A stretch of 64,000 nucleotides of DNA, taken from NCBI RefSeq assembly GCF_963678635.1, contig NC_087068.1, positions 54,336,213 to 54,400,212 of the forward strand, written 5' to 3'. The translations under genes and the position numbers were made by a program. Position 1 is the first letter of the stretch, and every line of letters begins with the position of its first letter. The notes below the pieces were generated by a model, which did not search any database, was not told where the DNA came from, and saw only the letters and a list, made by a program, of their open reading frames with translations. Shown here one piece after another: positions 37,521-47,350 of this stretch. The DNA is from Symsagittifera roscoffensis. Lineage: Eukaryota; Xenacoelomorpha; Acoela; Convolutidae.

Positions 37521-38165
37521 ATGGGAATGAGTCTAGATAAGTCAATGATACCTAAACGAGATAATAGCTCTAGGAAATTCATACCTAAAAAGCGAAGAAA
37601 AACGATGACCGATACTTTCGTGGATTGGATCAAACGAGCCCGGACCGACAAAGGGGAGACGGTTTCAGGCAGAATGGTTGAAATGAGAAGTCAGAAGACC
37701 TCAGAAGAGAGAAGAGAAATGTTGGTAGTGGAGGTCAATAGAGACCAAGTCATGAATGACAACCAGGAAGTACATGGACTGGAAGGGAGAGGAAGAAGGC
37801 TGGCGAGTGAATCTACTCCGGTAGAACAAGGCCATGATTTTGCCACTTCCACCGGGACATTGGATCGAGAGGAGATGTCGGAACTGTCCGACATCTCGAC
37901 TGAAATAGCGGCAACTAGAAGATCTCCAAGAGACAACACTATGATGGCAGGCGGAACTGAGAAACAAACAACGTCATCATCGTTCTCAGAAAGGATGAGG
38001 AACACCTTAGGAAACATCTTTCCATTCTCCATGGGAGGGGGTGCAGGAAATGAAGGTGAATCCCAGGAAGAGGAGGACGAAGAAGAGCAAGTGGATTTTG
38101 GATCTCAAGTCAGCCTCAATAGTTCGACCCAGAAGAATGAGGCATACGTCGAAAGAGAGACTTGA
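37521..38165 (+). CDS. E2 Gag N-terminus
   Basis: 214 codons from an ATG: basic start (KKRRKT), a middle rich in Arg/Glu, an acidic tail (EEEDEEEQ). It has the same place and charge pattern as E1 21738-22202 but little identity. Three bases separate it from the next frame (38169). Likely the Gag leader region. Confidence 0.62.
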   Translation: MGMSLDKSMIPKRDNSSRKFIPKKRRKTMTDTFVDWIKRARTDKGETVSGRMVEMRSQKTSEERREMLVVEVNRDQVMNDNQEVHGLEGRGRRLASESTPVEQGHDFATSTGTLDREEMSELSDISTEIAATRRSPRDNTMMAGGTEKQTTSSSFSERMRNTLGNIFPFSMGGGAGNEGESQEEEDEEEQVDFGSQVSLNSSTQKNEAYVERET

Positions 38166-38168
38166 ACC

Positions 38169-38678
38169 ATGGACAAATTTGGTGTGGTGAGAACGATAAG
38201 CAAAGAGGTAAACACACCGGGCCAGTCGAGAGGCTTCGCGATTATGACGAATCCAGAGCCGCAAACTAGGGAGAGTAGAAACAGAGGGCTAGGCAACGCA
38301 TTGGCGGATCCCGAGGTGGATAATGAAAAGACGTCGAGGCAGAGAGTCAAGGCCCGAATCTCGACCAGCACGAAGCTACCTGGGACAAACAGGGTTACAC
38401 CGCCACTAGTGACGCCGCCACACGTGGATAACGGGGCAGCACTAGAAGAAGCCTTGAACAACATAGTGGACAGTTTAGGAGAACAAAATGAACAGATGTC
38501 CATAAGATTGAGTGAACTAGAAAGATCAGTTCACATTGAAAGAGAAAGTCTGCGGGAAGAAATAAACCGCAATAGACAGGCAGTTGGTAGGAGCGAAAAA
38601 CGCTTGAAAGAAAGAACGGACGAGCATATAGCGAAGAACTTGTCGCGAATGACAAGAGAAGCGGAACAGAGAGAGTAA
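38169..38678 (+). CDS. E2 Gag coiled-coil region
   Basis: 169 codons ending in a long heptad region (NEQMSIRLSELERS... ERTDEHIAKNLSR). It aligns without gaps to the E1 coiled coil. It is cut by a TAA, after which the same frame continues (DDMEKLRIQQEQ) to ~38815, so the protein is a broken N-terminal part of Gag. Confidence 0.65.
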   Translation: MDKFGVVRTISKEVNTPGQSRGFAIMTNPEPQTRESRNRGLGNALADPEVDNEKTSRQRVKARISTSTKLPGTNRVTPPLVTPPHVDNGAALEEALNNIVDSLGEQNEQMSIRLSELERSVHIERESLREEINRNRQAVGRSEKRLKERTDEHIAKNLSRMTREAEQRE

Positions 38679-39122
38679 CGCTTAAGAGACGACATGGAGA
38701 AGTTGAGAATTCAGCAAGAGCAGTCTCTTGGGACTCTTGACACAAAGATAGACGCGATGATGGAGAGGCGAACTCAGGCTATCATGGACAGGTTCAACAG
38801 GCTATGCCACAAGGGATAATAGAACAAGGGGCCCGAACAGTAGAGCAAGTTCAACGGGGAACAGACAGACCTCTAATGAACGACCAACGCAAGGCACACA
38901 TGCGACTGGGAGAAGTGATTTCGTTAACAGAGGGCATGCAAGCCCGGGGAGGAGTCATGTGGGCCAAGGGGGAAACACTCACGGCGATTCGGATTGCAGG
39001 GATGCACCGCATTTAGAGCCTTTGACAGGCGGGACACTCAAGGGATGCTACGGCAATGGCCACAGCCTTTGAACCCCTAAACAGATCTTTGGAGACATTC
39101 CTTACAAGGTTATTCAGAACTA

Positions 39123-40115
39123 ATGAACGCAGTCAGAAGAGTCTTTAAGAAACCAAGATGCTATAAAGACGAATCTGATGGCTGTATTGATACCTGGATA
39201 GAGGTAATGAAACTGCATTTCGAGGAAGAGGACATGTCGGAGAGACAGGAATGCAGTGCGCTCACCAGTAATTTGGAAGGGACAGCCCTGAACTGTGTCA
39301 TGGCCAAGAAGCAATATCAGCGTGACACAGCTGAGAAAATCTTCGAAATCTTGTTAAACCGTTTCGGATCAGGGGTGCAGGGGCACCAAGCGATGATGCG
39401 CTTCGAGAAACGGAGGCAACGAGAAGATGAAACGATAGACAAGTTTCTCGATGACTTGGAAATGCTGAGAAGACGCAGCCAACCGGATGAGTCAAACCGA
39501 AGAATGAACCTGGCAGTAGCCTCAAAATTCATCGATGGTGTGAAGAATGATGAACTTCGAACAATGCTGGCAACGCATTACACACCACTATCAACCAATG
39601 CGCCAACACCAGAGGAGTTGAGGCTCAAGTCAAAAGAATATCTTTTGTTGAAACCTCCTTCGAGATCTGGTTACTATAAGAATAATTATGGCAATTTCAA
39701 CAATGGGCCAGCAAACCAAGGGAACAATTGGTACAAACCAAGGGATGATATGGACAAGAGACGCTCTTGTGCCAATTGCAGTTCAACGGACCATCATGTG
39801 TCAGCATGCCCAATTTACAAACAAGGCATGAAAGCAATAGGCTTTAGCCTCGAGGACGAAGATGCGTCAGAATTGGACCATGAGGATTTCATGAGAGGAG
39901 TAATTGCGAAATTCGGCCCGAGGTGTTTCTTTTGCAACTTGGAAGGTCATTTTAAATCAGATTATCCGCAATTCTGGGATGCAGTGGCAGACATCAAGCA
40001 TCCAAGGCATGAAGAAGCTTTGTCAGGAGTGAAAGCCAGCAAGGCTCGCCTGTTGAGTGAAGCGGAGGCACGCAGAAAAGATAAACCTCAAGAGCTGGCG
40101 GCAAAGAAAATGTAG
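39123..40115 (+). CDS. gag: E2 Gag capsid-like core and zinc knuckles
   Basis: 330 codons: capsid-like core (DGCIDTWIEVMKLHFEEED, FEKRRQREDETIDKFLDDLEMLRRR), a first CX2CX4HX4C knuckle (CANCSSTDHHVSAC), and a second in which the last Cys is Tyr (CFFCNLEGHFKSDY). It then runs on in frame into the pre-protease linker (SGVKASKARL), unlike E1 where that needs a -1 shift. The 38679-39122 stretch before it is the decayed coiled coil and Pro-rich linker. Confidence 0.9.
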   Translation: MNAVRRVFKKPRCYKDESDGCIDTWIEVMKLHFEEEDMSERQECSALTSNLEGTALNCVMAKKQYQRDTAEKIFEILLNRFGSGVQGHQAMMRFEKRRQREDETIDKFLDDLEMLRRRSQPDESNRRMNLAVASKFIDGVKNDELRTMLATHYTPLSTNAPTPEELRLKSKEYLLLKPPSRSGYYKNNYGNFNNGPANQGNNWYKPRDDMDKRRSCANCSSTDHHVSACPIYKQGMKAIGFSLEDEDASELDHEDFMRGVIAKFGPRCFFCNLEGHFKSDYPQFWDAVADIKHPRHEEALSGVKASKARLLSEAEARRKDKPQELAAKKM

Positions 40116-40132
40116 GCGGTAACTGAAAGGAC

Positions 40133-40396
40133 GTGTGGCCGGAACCAGTGACTGCGGCCGATGACTTCAAGATTGATTATAGGGCAGCCGCGAGGGATGC
40201 TCTAAATAGAGTGCAACAGGAACTGGTGACGAAAAAGATCGAACAAAAAGTGAAACTCGAACTGGAGAATGAGAAACTACAGGAGCAACTGAATACCTTC
40301 GAAGCAACGGAGTTCGAAGAAACTAAAGCACCAAGCAGTTTGAGCATGAAACTTAATGTGATCTCCGGTCAGAGGTTCGGCATGGTGCCACAATGA
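40133..40396 (+). pseudogene. E2 Gag-protease linker fragment
   Basis: 87 codons matching E1 19240-19620 (YRAAARDALNRVQQEL, LKLNVISGQRFGM). It stops at a TGA, followed by a second stop, before the frame resumes at 40472. In E1 the corresponding positions are open. Confidence 0.75.
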
Positions 40397-40471
40397 AGCA
40401 AAAAAAAGTCGATAATCTCAGTGGCCTGACATCAGGTAATCAGAAATCTGAGTGAACCATCCGAGTTCACT

Positions 40472-41905
40472 TTGATGCATTTGGACACATATGCGGGTTA
40501 TCTGAGGCAGGTGGAGCCACGCACTGAGTCGAGAGCTGTGCGAGCACTACAAACAACGGGTGGTCCTCGCATGAAGAAACTTCATGGACGCTATCTAGAG
40601 GTCTATGGGCCGTATCAACTGATGCTGAACGTGGATGGAATCAGTATCTACACTAGGACTTATGTAACAACAGATGATGACCAAATGGGGCAGATCTATT
40701 TGGGTGAGGAGGAACTCAAAGTCCGCAGGATAGGCCATGACGCCATGATGGAACAAGATGCAGTACACATTGGGTATGAAGCAGATGGGACTGCACATCT
40801 GCTCGACACCAACGGAACGAAAATCGGAGTCACAGGGCTTCTGGACACAGGAGCGGTAGTGAGTGTGATGCCGATAAAAACTTGGGAAAGAATGGGCTTC
40901 ACGAGGGAAGATCTAATTCCAACGAATCTCCGACTGGCCGCCGCCAATCGAGGAGCCATTTACGTAGCCGGAAGAACACCAATAACGGTCCTCCACATGG
41001 GAGGAAGGGATCTTTGGATGAGCTTCCTGGTGGTAGAGAATTTGGACGACGCCGACCAATTCATCTTGGGCAGAGATTTTGTCAGGAATTTTGACGTGAT
41101 GATTGACTTGAACAACGGTCTGATACGGATTAGAAACCCGGACCGGAAGTATGTTAAGAAACCAATTAATAGGATAATAACAGACGAAAACAAGGTACCA
41201 ATTTTTTTAGATAGAAAAGTAAAACTACAGCCAGGACAAGCTGTGGTGGCAATTTTTAGAATGAGGAATTTGAATTCGTTAAGTGATAGTAAACAGGTTT
41301 GCTTAGTACCGAATCCAAATAGTCAGAGTTCGGTGATTTTAGACCGGAGCTTCTCGGTAACGCGAAACGGACTGTGTGTCAGTGTGTTATTGAACACACT
41401 GGACACCACGGTTTCAATCCAGCGTGGAAAGAAGCTTGGCTACGCTTTGCCGATGAGGACCGACCATGAGGAGACACAAAACTTGAAGAAACATAGTGTG
41501 AAAGACTGTCCTTATCATGACAATAAAGATAAAATTTTAAAGAGGATTAATGAATTAAAATCTATTCATAAATTGTTTTCAATGAAATCCGAAACGGACG
41601 ACGGCTTATCAAGCTGCTCGAATTTTCCGGAACGCCCCTCGTCATATGAACTAGAATCTGACAAACCGGTTTTGCCAGAGATAGAACATTTAAAAGGAAA
41701 ATTAGGTGAGGGAGATTTCGAAAAATTGCGGGACCTCCTAAATCGGAACGCAGATGTATTTTCAAAACATAAGGCGGTTATCGGTTGCTGTAATTTCGTC
41801 GAACACGAAATCGAACTTGAAGAGGGCGCCGTTCCCCATAGGGAAGGCGCAAGACGAATGACGCCACACATATCGGAAGCGTGCCGAGCGGAAATAGAAA
41901 TGTAG
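40472..41905 (+). CDS. E2 aspartic protease and RT N-terminus
   Basis: 477 codons. Protease active site GLLDTGAVVSVM (~135), then VAGRTPI and ILGRDFVRNF, all in one frame; this is more complete than in E1. A Metaviridae connector and the start of RT follow (HEIELEEGAVPHREGARRM). It ends at a TAG where E1 has a sense codon, 12 bases before the RT core frame. Confidence 0.88.
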   Translation: MMHLDTYAGYLRQVEPRTESRAVRALQTTGGPRMKKLHGRYLEVYGPYQLMLNVDGISIYTRTYVTTDDDQMGQIYLGEEELKVRRIGHDAMMEQDAVHIGYEADGTAHLLDTNGTKIGVTGLLDTGAVVSVMPIKTWERMGFTREDLIPTNLRLAAANRGAIYVAGRTPITVLHMGGRDLWMSFLVVENLDDADQFILGRDFVRNFDVMIDLNNGLIRIRNPDRKYVKKPINRIITDENKVPIFLDRKVKLQPGQAVVAIFRMRNLNSLSDSKQVCLVPNPNSQSSVILDRSFSVTRNGLCVSVLLNTLDTTVSIQRGKKLGYALPMRTDHEETQNLKKHSVKDCPYHDNKDKILKRINELKSIHKLFSMKSETDDGLSSCSNFPERPSSYELESDKPVLPEIEHLKGKLGEGDFEKLRDLLNRNADVFSKHKAVIGCCNFVEHEIELEEGAVPHREGARRMTPHISEACRAEIEM

Positions 41906-41917
41906 CTTGAATACGAC

Positions 41918-42469
41918 ATGATAGAACCCTCGAAATCGCCATGGGCTTGCGGGGTAGTAATGGCGAAAAAGAAAGGGGGGCAGCTTAGATTTTGTTGCGA
42001 CTTTCGTTACTTGAACGCGGTAACAATAAAAGATGCGTACCCGATACCGCGGATAGACGAGAGCCTCTCTAAGCTTGGTGATGCCAAGTTCTTCACCACA
42101 TTGGACTTGGGTTCTGCCTTCTGGCAGGTCCCTCTGCGGAAGAAGGATAGAGAGAAAACCGGATTCTCGTGCGAATTGGGATTGTACCAGTGGAAGAGGA
42201 TGCCCTTCGGGTTGTGCAATGCAACGGCCACTTTTCAAAGACTGATGGCTCAGGCTTTGACGAGAGTGACCAAGAAGTACGGGAATCTCGTGATGTGTTA
42301 CGTGGATGACGTAGTCATAGCAACACTAACCCTGGAAGACCACAATGATAGGCTCGATGAGGTCTTTGGATGCATGAAAAGAGCAGGATTGAAGTGCAAA
42401 CCATCGAAATGTGAAATCCTTAGGGATTCGATTAAGTACCTGGGAAAATGGTGGACAGGCATGGTGTGA
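41918..42469 (+). CDS. E2 reverse transcriptase core
   Basis: 183 codons: CGVVMAKKKGGQLRFCCDFR, LDLGSAFWQVPL, MPFGLCNATATF and the catalytic CYVDDVVIA. It ends with a frameshift at KYLG; the thumb continues in another frame at 42448. Nearly identical to E1 in the core. Confidence 0.9.
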   Translation: MIEPSKSPWACGVVMAKKKGGQLRFCCDFRYLNAVTIKDAYPIPRIDESLSKLGDAKFFTTLDLGSAFWQVPLRKKDREKTGFSCELGLYQWKRMPFGLCNATATFQRLMAQALTRVTKKYGNLVMCYVDDVVIATLTLEDHNDRLDEVFGCMKRAGLKCKPSKCEILRDSIKYLGKWWTGMV

Positions 42470-43002
42470 GGCCGGACCCGGAAGCAGTGGAAGCAGTGTT
42501 GACATGGAAAGCTCCCAGAACGGACACACAGCTCCTGAGCTTCCTAGGGTTTGCCAATTACTACCGGGAGTTCATAAAAGGGTTTGCGGCAAAGGTGTAT
42601 CCGATGCAGAAGCTAATGCGCAACAAAGGGAAAAAGTTCGAGTGGAACGATGAGGCACAAGTTGCCTTCGAGAACATAAAGCGGAAACTGTGCGAAGTGC
42701 CAGTGCTAGGCATGCCTACAGAAAAGGGCATGTATGTTCTTGACACAGACGCATCGGTAGTAGCCATCTCAGGAATATTGCATCAAGAGCAAGAATGGAA
42801 TGAAAGAACGGTTCTCCGTCCCATTGCATACGGCAGCAAGGTCTTGAGTGACACAGAGATGAAATATGGCGCACCAAAAGCAGAAACGTTTGCAGTAGTC
42901 ACCTTCGTGGAAAAGTACCGTGCATACTTGGGGAGCGCTCCCTTCAAGTTACGCGTTATCCTGGTTGAAAACCTACTCGATGGATCAGAGTTATATTGGT
43001 AG
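42448..43002 (+). CDS. E2 RT thumb and RNase H
   Basis: 184 codons: DRHGVRPDPEAVEAVLTW (thumb), then RNase H with VLDTDASV and YGAPKAETFAVVTF. At its end a small deletion relative to E1 removes the DNRAL block and shifts the frame, so the RNase H is inactive. Confidence 0.88.
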   Translation: MVDRHGVRPDPEAVEAVLTWKAPRTDTQLLSFLGFANYYREFIKGFAAKVYPMQKLMRNKGKKFEWNDEAQVAFENIKRKLCEVPVLGMPTEKGMYVLDTDASVVAISGILHQEQEWNERTVLRPIAYGSKVLSDTEMKYGAPKAETFAVVTFVEKYRAYLGSAPFKLRVILVENLLDGSELYW

Positions 43003-43621
43003 ATGGATAGTAAGATTGCATGGCTACCATATGATAATCGAACATAGGATGTGTGATAAACACCAGAATGCTGACACCCTCAGCAAGAAAACTGAGTTCT
43101 ATGAAAGATTGGAGCAGAAGCAGGCCAATCAGGCGGAAATAAAGGAGAGATTCTCGTTTCTGGACAAAGAAACTTATGAAGCGCTTCCCTTAACGAGATG
43201 GTTGGATAAGTCTGGACATCCAATTCCAGGGCACCCTGAGTTACCTGTAGAGAAAGCAGCCGAGATAAACATCCTATACAAGGAGGACCCGGTACCCTTG
43301 GATCTGTTGCTGCGCTCGAACCTGGTCCAGCAAAAACTCTCCCGCATGAACATAAACAGCCTCTCATTATTGGATAAAACGGTGCAAGTCACACCGCAAG
43401 TGATGCGTATGCTGGGTGGATTGTTAGAAAGAGAAGTGACCAGAGATGACCCCGAGTGGACAGCAGCAGTGGCATCTTTAAAAGTCAGTGAAAAGGTGAA
43501 GATCATGCCGTCCAGACGACAGCACGAAGAGAACGAGAGGGATTGTAGGATAATAGTTCAGCAACTAGTATCCTCAATACCCCCAAGAGATTTTAACCAG
43601 TACTTCTTACGGACAGAATGA
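42951..43621 (+). CDS. E2 RNase H C-terminus and linker
   Basis: Continues E1-like sequence from ALSWLKTYSMDQSYIGRW through DKHQNADTLSKK (the last RNase H Asp block) and a linker (GHPIPGHPELPVE). The frame extends upstream to 42920, but the matching part begins near 42955. It ends at TGA 43619; the SGES linker follows in another frame. Confidence 0.8.
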
Positions 43622-43658
43622 ACAGGGGAGCAGCAAGCGAAAGAAAACCGTCACCTTT

Positions 43659-44948
43659 GTGGACCAGGATAAGGAAGGTGAAAAGGTAGAACAAAATCTG
43701 CTGCAATACTACTTGTCCGGGGAGACGAATGATGAGAAGAACCAGCGATCACAAGATCAACACCCGGGACAAGAAAGTTTGTCCGGGGAGTCTGAGATAG
43801 ACGAGAAAATTCCTGATGAGAAACAGGACCTAGAGAACAAGGTTTTGTCCGGGGAGTTCAGATGGATGCGAAGAAGGCATAGACATGATCTGGAGGAGCG
43901 TGCAGTCTCCAGCACAACCTCTTCAACGGATGACAATTCCCGAAACTCAGGAATGGACACCTATTCAGACAGGAACTCGAGCTCGGGATCAAAACTGTCC
44001 GAACTAGCGATCCACACACTACTAGTGGAAACTCGGGCAAGGGATCTTGACAGAGAGGTGTACCAGGATCCTGACAGCGATCGCTACCTTATACCAAGCG
44101 AAAGAGTCTTTGACAACGCAGCGGATGATTTGGAGACAATAGCGGTATCGAAACGTTCGATAAGTCTGTTGCCGCAGAAAGAGGTAGTCAGGACTGATCT
44201 TCAGCCGTTTAAACAAGAAACACAACCGTTGGCGAAGATTTGGTGCGTTAAGATGGAAGAAGACACACACCAGCCCAACGAGCTGAATAGTCAGATGAGG
44301 GTCAAGAAGACGTACTTAAAGGCGAGATACAGACTCTCGGATCTTCTAAGGGCGCAAAGAAATGATCGCATGACAAGCAACCTGAAAAGGTGGATCGAGA
44401 ATGGTTCTTCGGATAAAGGGGACCTCGAGGAAGATAGTTATCGCATCCTGAGACAGTACTTCATGCAGAAGGAAGGGAGGTTATATTTGAACAAGGACGG
44501 GATTGTGGCTTGTAAAAGAAGAGAAGAAGACAGAGTCCTATACAAGTATAACGCGATAGTGTTACCGCAACTCTATCAGACAGAACTATTATTCAGGTCG
44601 CATGATCAGATGGGCCATCAGGGGATTGATAAAGTATATCAGAGGATCCTGAAGCGCTTTGAGTGGCCTGGAATGAAAAAGGCATGTGAGAAGTGGGTAA
44701 CAGCATGTCTGTCATGCCAACAGGTCAAGGATCCAAGGAAGTTGCGATTTCCATTACAATCGATCGAGTCGTCTGAATTCAATGAGGTGGTGCAGATAGA
44801 TCACCAGAAGATATGCATGACAGACAGTGGTTATAATCAGGTGTTGGTCATGCTAGATCATTTTACGAAGTATGCAGATGCCGTGCCCTGCATAACTGCC
44901 TCGGCGGAAGAGACATGCGACCACCTGATCAATACGTGGATAGCATGA
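43659..44948 (+). CDS. E2 Pol linker and integrase N-terminal part
   Basis: 429 codons: acidic linker with three LSGE(T/S/F) peptides, each coded by TTGTCCGGGGAG; the HHCC zinc domain (HDQMGHQG ... CLSCQQ); and the first catalytic Asp (VQIDHQ). One TGA at 44946 splits it from the rest of the core, which is in the same frame. Confidence 0.88.
   Translation: MDQDKEGEKVEQNLLQYYLSGETNDEKNQRSQDQHPGQESLSGESEIDEKIPDEKQDLENKVLSGEFRWMRRRHRHDLEERAVSSTTSSTDDNSRNSGMDTYSDRNSSSGSKLSELAIHTLLVETRARDLDREVYQDPDSDRYLIPSERVFDNAADDLETIAVSKRSISLLPQKEVVRTDLQPFKQETQPLAKIWCVKMEEDTHQPNELNSQMRVKKTYLKARYRLSDLLRAQRNDRMTSNLKRWIENGSSDKGDLEEDSYRILRQYFMQKEGRLYLNKDGIVACKRREEDRVLYKYNAIVLPQLYQTELLFRSHDQMGHQGIDKVYQRILKRFEWPGMKKACEKWVTACLSCQQVKDPRKLRFPLQSIESSEFNEVVQIDHQKICMTDSGYNQVLVMLDHFTKYADAVPCITASAEETCDHLINTWIA
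43714..43857 (+). repeat. PPT-like 12-mer repeats in the E2 Pol linker
   Basis: TGTCCGGGGAG at 43714, 43780 and 43846, each spaced 66 bp, coding SGE. They are counterparts of E1 15821-16000. A fourth copy at 46332 lies in the macro-like ORF in another frame. Confidence 0.75.
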
Positions 44949-44960
44949 CATGGTTGTCCG

Positions 44961-45311
44961 ATGACGTTTCAATCAGATAATGGAACAGCTTTCGTAGGAG
45001 AGCTCACGAAAGAGCTTATGGGACGCTCGCAGGTCCCTCAGGCTTACTCCACGACATACCACCCTCAGACGAATGGTTTAGTGGAAAGACAGAATAGGAC
45101 GTTAGTGTCGATGCTGAGAGTATATTGTTCCAGGTATATGACCGATTGGGACAGATACCTTCCACAGGTGATGGGAGCCTATAACAGCATGCAACACTCC
45201 ACCACCGGAGTCAGTCCACACATGATGCTAACTGGACACGAGAAGTCTTTACCCTTAACCTTCTTCTACCCAGAGTATGAGGGAAAAAAACGTCTCCACA
45301 GGTCTACGTGA
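44961..45311 (+). CDS. E2 integrase core, second part
   Basis: 116 codons with the second catalytic Asp (QSDNGTAF) and the catalytic Glu (NGLVERQNR). It is in frame with the zinc-domain ORF apart from one stop. A frameshift near 45300, in a run of A, leads to the 45308 ORF. Confidence 0.88.
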   Translation: MTFQSDNGTAFVGELTKELMGRSQVPQAYSTTYHPQTNGLVERQNRTLVSMLRVYCSRYMTDWDRYLPQVMGAYNSMQHSTTGVSPHMMLTGHEKSLPLTFFYPEYEGKKRLHRST

Positions 45312-46192
45312 GGGATGTGATCAGACGTCAACAGGAGTTGAACGATTTGTGTAGACGAAATACTCAGCAAGCACAGGCAAGGCAGAGGAAAAGATTCGAC
45401 AAGAAAGCAGCTGGTGCAAAAACTTACTCGGTGGGAGACTACGTATGGGAATTTCAGAATGTTATACCACCGAAAGGGACGAAAAAGCTCCTAAAAAAGT
45501 GGAGGGGACCCTTCATGATTACAGAGGTGCACCAGGAGGGACGCTTTTATAGACTGAGTACTGGCCGAGCCGCCCACTACGAGAACCTCAAGCCACACAA
45601 TCCATCGACAGAAGACTGGTGTATACCTGCAGATATGGAAGAAGGGGATTATCTAATGATGGATCCTGCTTGTGAGGTCAACGAGAAGGGCACCAGTGAG
45701 AAGAACGATGGAAACGAAGTCGTGGAGGAAGGAACGGATACACCGCTCGACCTGGATCCAAACGAGGAGATCGAAGCGGACGATGAAACCTTACCCTACG
45801 CAGAGGAAGATTGGCAGGATCCCGAACAGATAGAGGTTCCCAAGAACTTGGAACCGGATCTTCCGTTCACGATACAGACTCGTCAGAAGGACGGGACAAG
45901 ACCAAGAAAGAAATACAATCCTTACAGTGACGACTTTGTAGTGGATAGGATAGATCTGAAGAAGATAGTGGATGAAGTAGTGGGTCTAGAAGAGGTAACT
46001 GTGTCACAAGACATTGACATAGTCGATGATCACGGTGATGAGTGGGTCGACGACCGGTTGAAACCCGAGGTAGAATTCGACGACGAGCAACAGCAGTCAT
46101 ATGAACAAGACTTGACGAACCTGCGTGTCTTAGAGTGGCTGAACGAATCACCTCGGACCCTGAGGAGACCAGCGTCACGATTAAAGACGTAG
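45308..46192 (+). CDS. E2 integrase C-terminus fused to macro linker
   Basis: 294 codons. A GPF module (KWRGPFMITEVHQEGRFYRL) is followed by a long acidic linker and a segment (DLTNLRVLEWLNE) that in E1 belongs to the macro-like ORF. It therefore shows directly that integrase and macro-like module were one polypeptide. The last ~17 codons are out of frame. Confidence 0.82.
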   Translation: MRDVIRRQQELNDLCRRNTQQAQARQRKRFDKKAAGAKTYSVGDYVWEFQNVIPPKGTKKLLKKWRGPFMITEVHQEGRFYRLSTGRAAHYENLKPHNPSTEDWCIPADMEEGDYLMMDPACEVNEKGTSEKNDGNEVVEEGTDTPLDLDPNEEIEADDETLPYAEEDWQDPEQIEVPKNLEPDLPFTIQTRQKDGTRPRKKYNPYSDDFVVDRIDLKKIVDEVVGLEEVTVSQDIDIVDDHGDEWVDDRLKPEVEFDDEQQQSYEQDLTNLRVLEWLNESPRTLRRPASRLKT

Positions 46193-46953
46193 ATCGTGAT
46201 AGCATGAAATACATCAAGACCGAACGAGATGATCCTTCCTGGGCTGCCCAGGAAGGACGACTACTCATTCCAGCTTCTAAACTCGACTTGATACCCGGTA
46301 TGCGATCGACGGGGACGTCGATGGATATTTTTGTCCGGGGAGTGGGGGTAGGACTTACCCACACTGAAAACTTGATAATAAAAAAATTAAGAGTAGCAAG
46401 AGAAACAGGAGACTTAGAAGCAGAAACAGGCGAAGATCCTAAGAAACCTGACATAGGTAGGGTAGTTGAGTCATATTTTAACTTACCAAATGAATATTCA
46501 AGCAACATAATACTAACAGACAGTGATTTCATACTCACAAATAGAACATGTGCGATAGCAATCACAGCAGACATGAGTTTTAGGACAGCGTTAGCGGCAG
46601 ATTTTAAGAGAGAATACAAAAACGTGGAATTCCTTTGGAAGCAAAGACCAGGGATAGGGGGCGTAGCAGCCTTACCTCCGGCGGCGTCGCAGATACCGGG
46701 AAAATACCTATGCTTCTTGGTAACGAGGGCGACGGAGAAGCAGCACGTGGACCCGGAGAACCTAGTCTTGTCCTTGACGAGGCTGAGGGACTTCCTTGTG
46801 GAAATGGACGTGAAGGAGCTCTCGCTTCCAGTGTACGATCCAAACAGAGGACGACTGCATCCTCGGGAATTGTACGCGCTTGTACACGTGATATTCTCTG
46901 ACACTAACTTACAAGTATATTTACATAAGAAATTTTACTTAAGTATAGGTTGA
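46135..46953 (+). CDS. E2 macro-domain-like module
   Basis: 272 codons. The matching part starts near ITSDPEET and keeps every macro-like block of E1: CAIAITADMSFRTALAADFK, the GKYLCFLVTRAT strand, LTRLRDFL, LSLPVYDPNRGRL, and a final LQVYLH strand. The loop DPNRG(K/R)L is invariant between E1 and E2 although the family's usual Gly-rich loop is absent. This suggests a specialised site kept by selection. Probable ADP-ribose-binding fold; activity not predictable. Confidence 0.68.
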   Translation: MAERITSDPEETSVTIKDVDRDSMKYIKTERDDPSWAAQEGRLLIPASKLDLIPGMRSTGTSMDIFVRGVGVGLTHTENLIIKKLRVARETGDLEAETGEDPKKPDIGRVVESYFNLPNEYSSNIILTDSDFILTNRTCAIAITADMSFRTALAADFKREYKNVEFLWKQRPGIGGVAALPPAASQIPGKYLCFLVTRATEKQHVDPENLVLSLTRLRDFLVEMDVKELSLPVYDPNRGRLHPRELYALVHVIFSDTNLQVYLHKKFYLSIG

Positions 46954-47350
46954 GTGACGTGCGAGAGGGTGTTAGGCTGAAGACAAATTTGTATGTAATG
47001 TGTGATATGTGTGCTATGTTATGTTATGTGTTATGTTATTAAGATCGTGGGTAAGAAGGGGTTAGTGACCATGAACAACTGAATGACGATCTTAGGAATA
47101 GATCCAAAGTTTGGAGTGTCCAATTTTAGGTCGAATTCCAAAATTTTGGAGACCGATTGATTTTAATAAATTTTAGGATAAATATTTTTTTATCTGAACT
47201 GTTTTTAAACAAATTTTAACGATATCTGTTAAGGTGAAACTGACAAGTGTGATATTCGTGACTTCTTTTCTAGATCCGGTTGATCATTTAATTACTCACT
47301 TGAGTAAAACATTGAAATCGAATCGAATCAAATCGAACTTGAAGAACAGT
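46954..47350 (+). other. E2 spacer between Pol-macro and ORF-B
   Basis: AT-rich, with repeats of ATGTTATGTG (46990-47040) as in E1. It ends with ACTTCTTTTCTAG (AG at 47272-47273), the conserved acceptor-like site, 78 nt before the ORF-B ATG at 47351. Confidence 0.6.
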
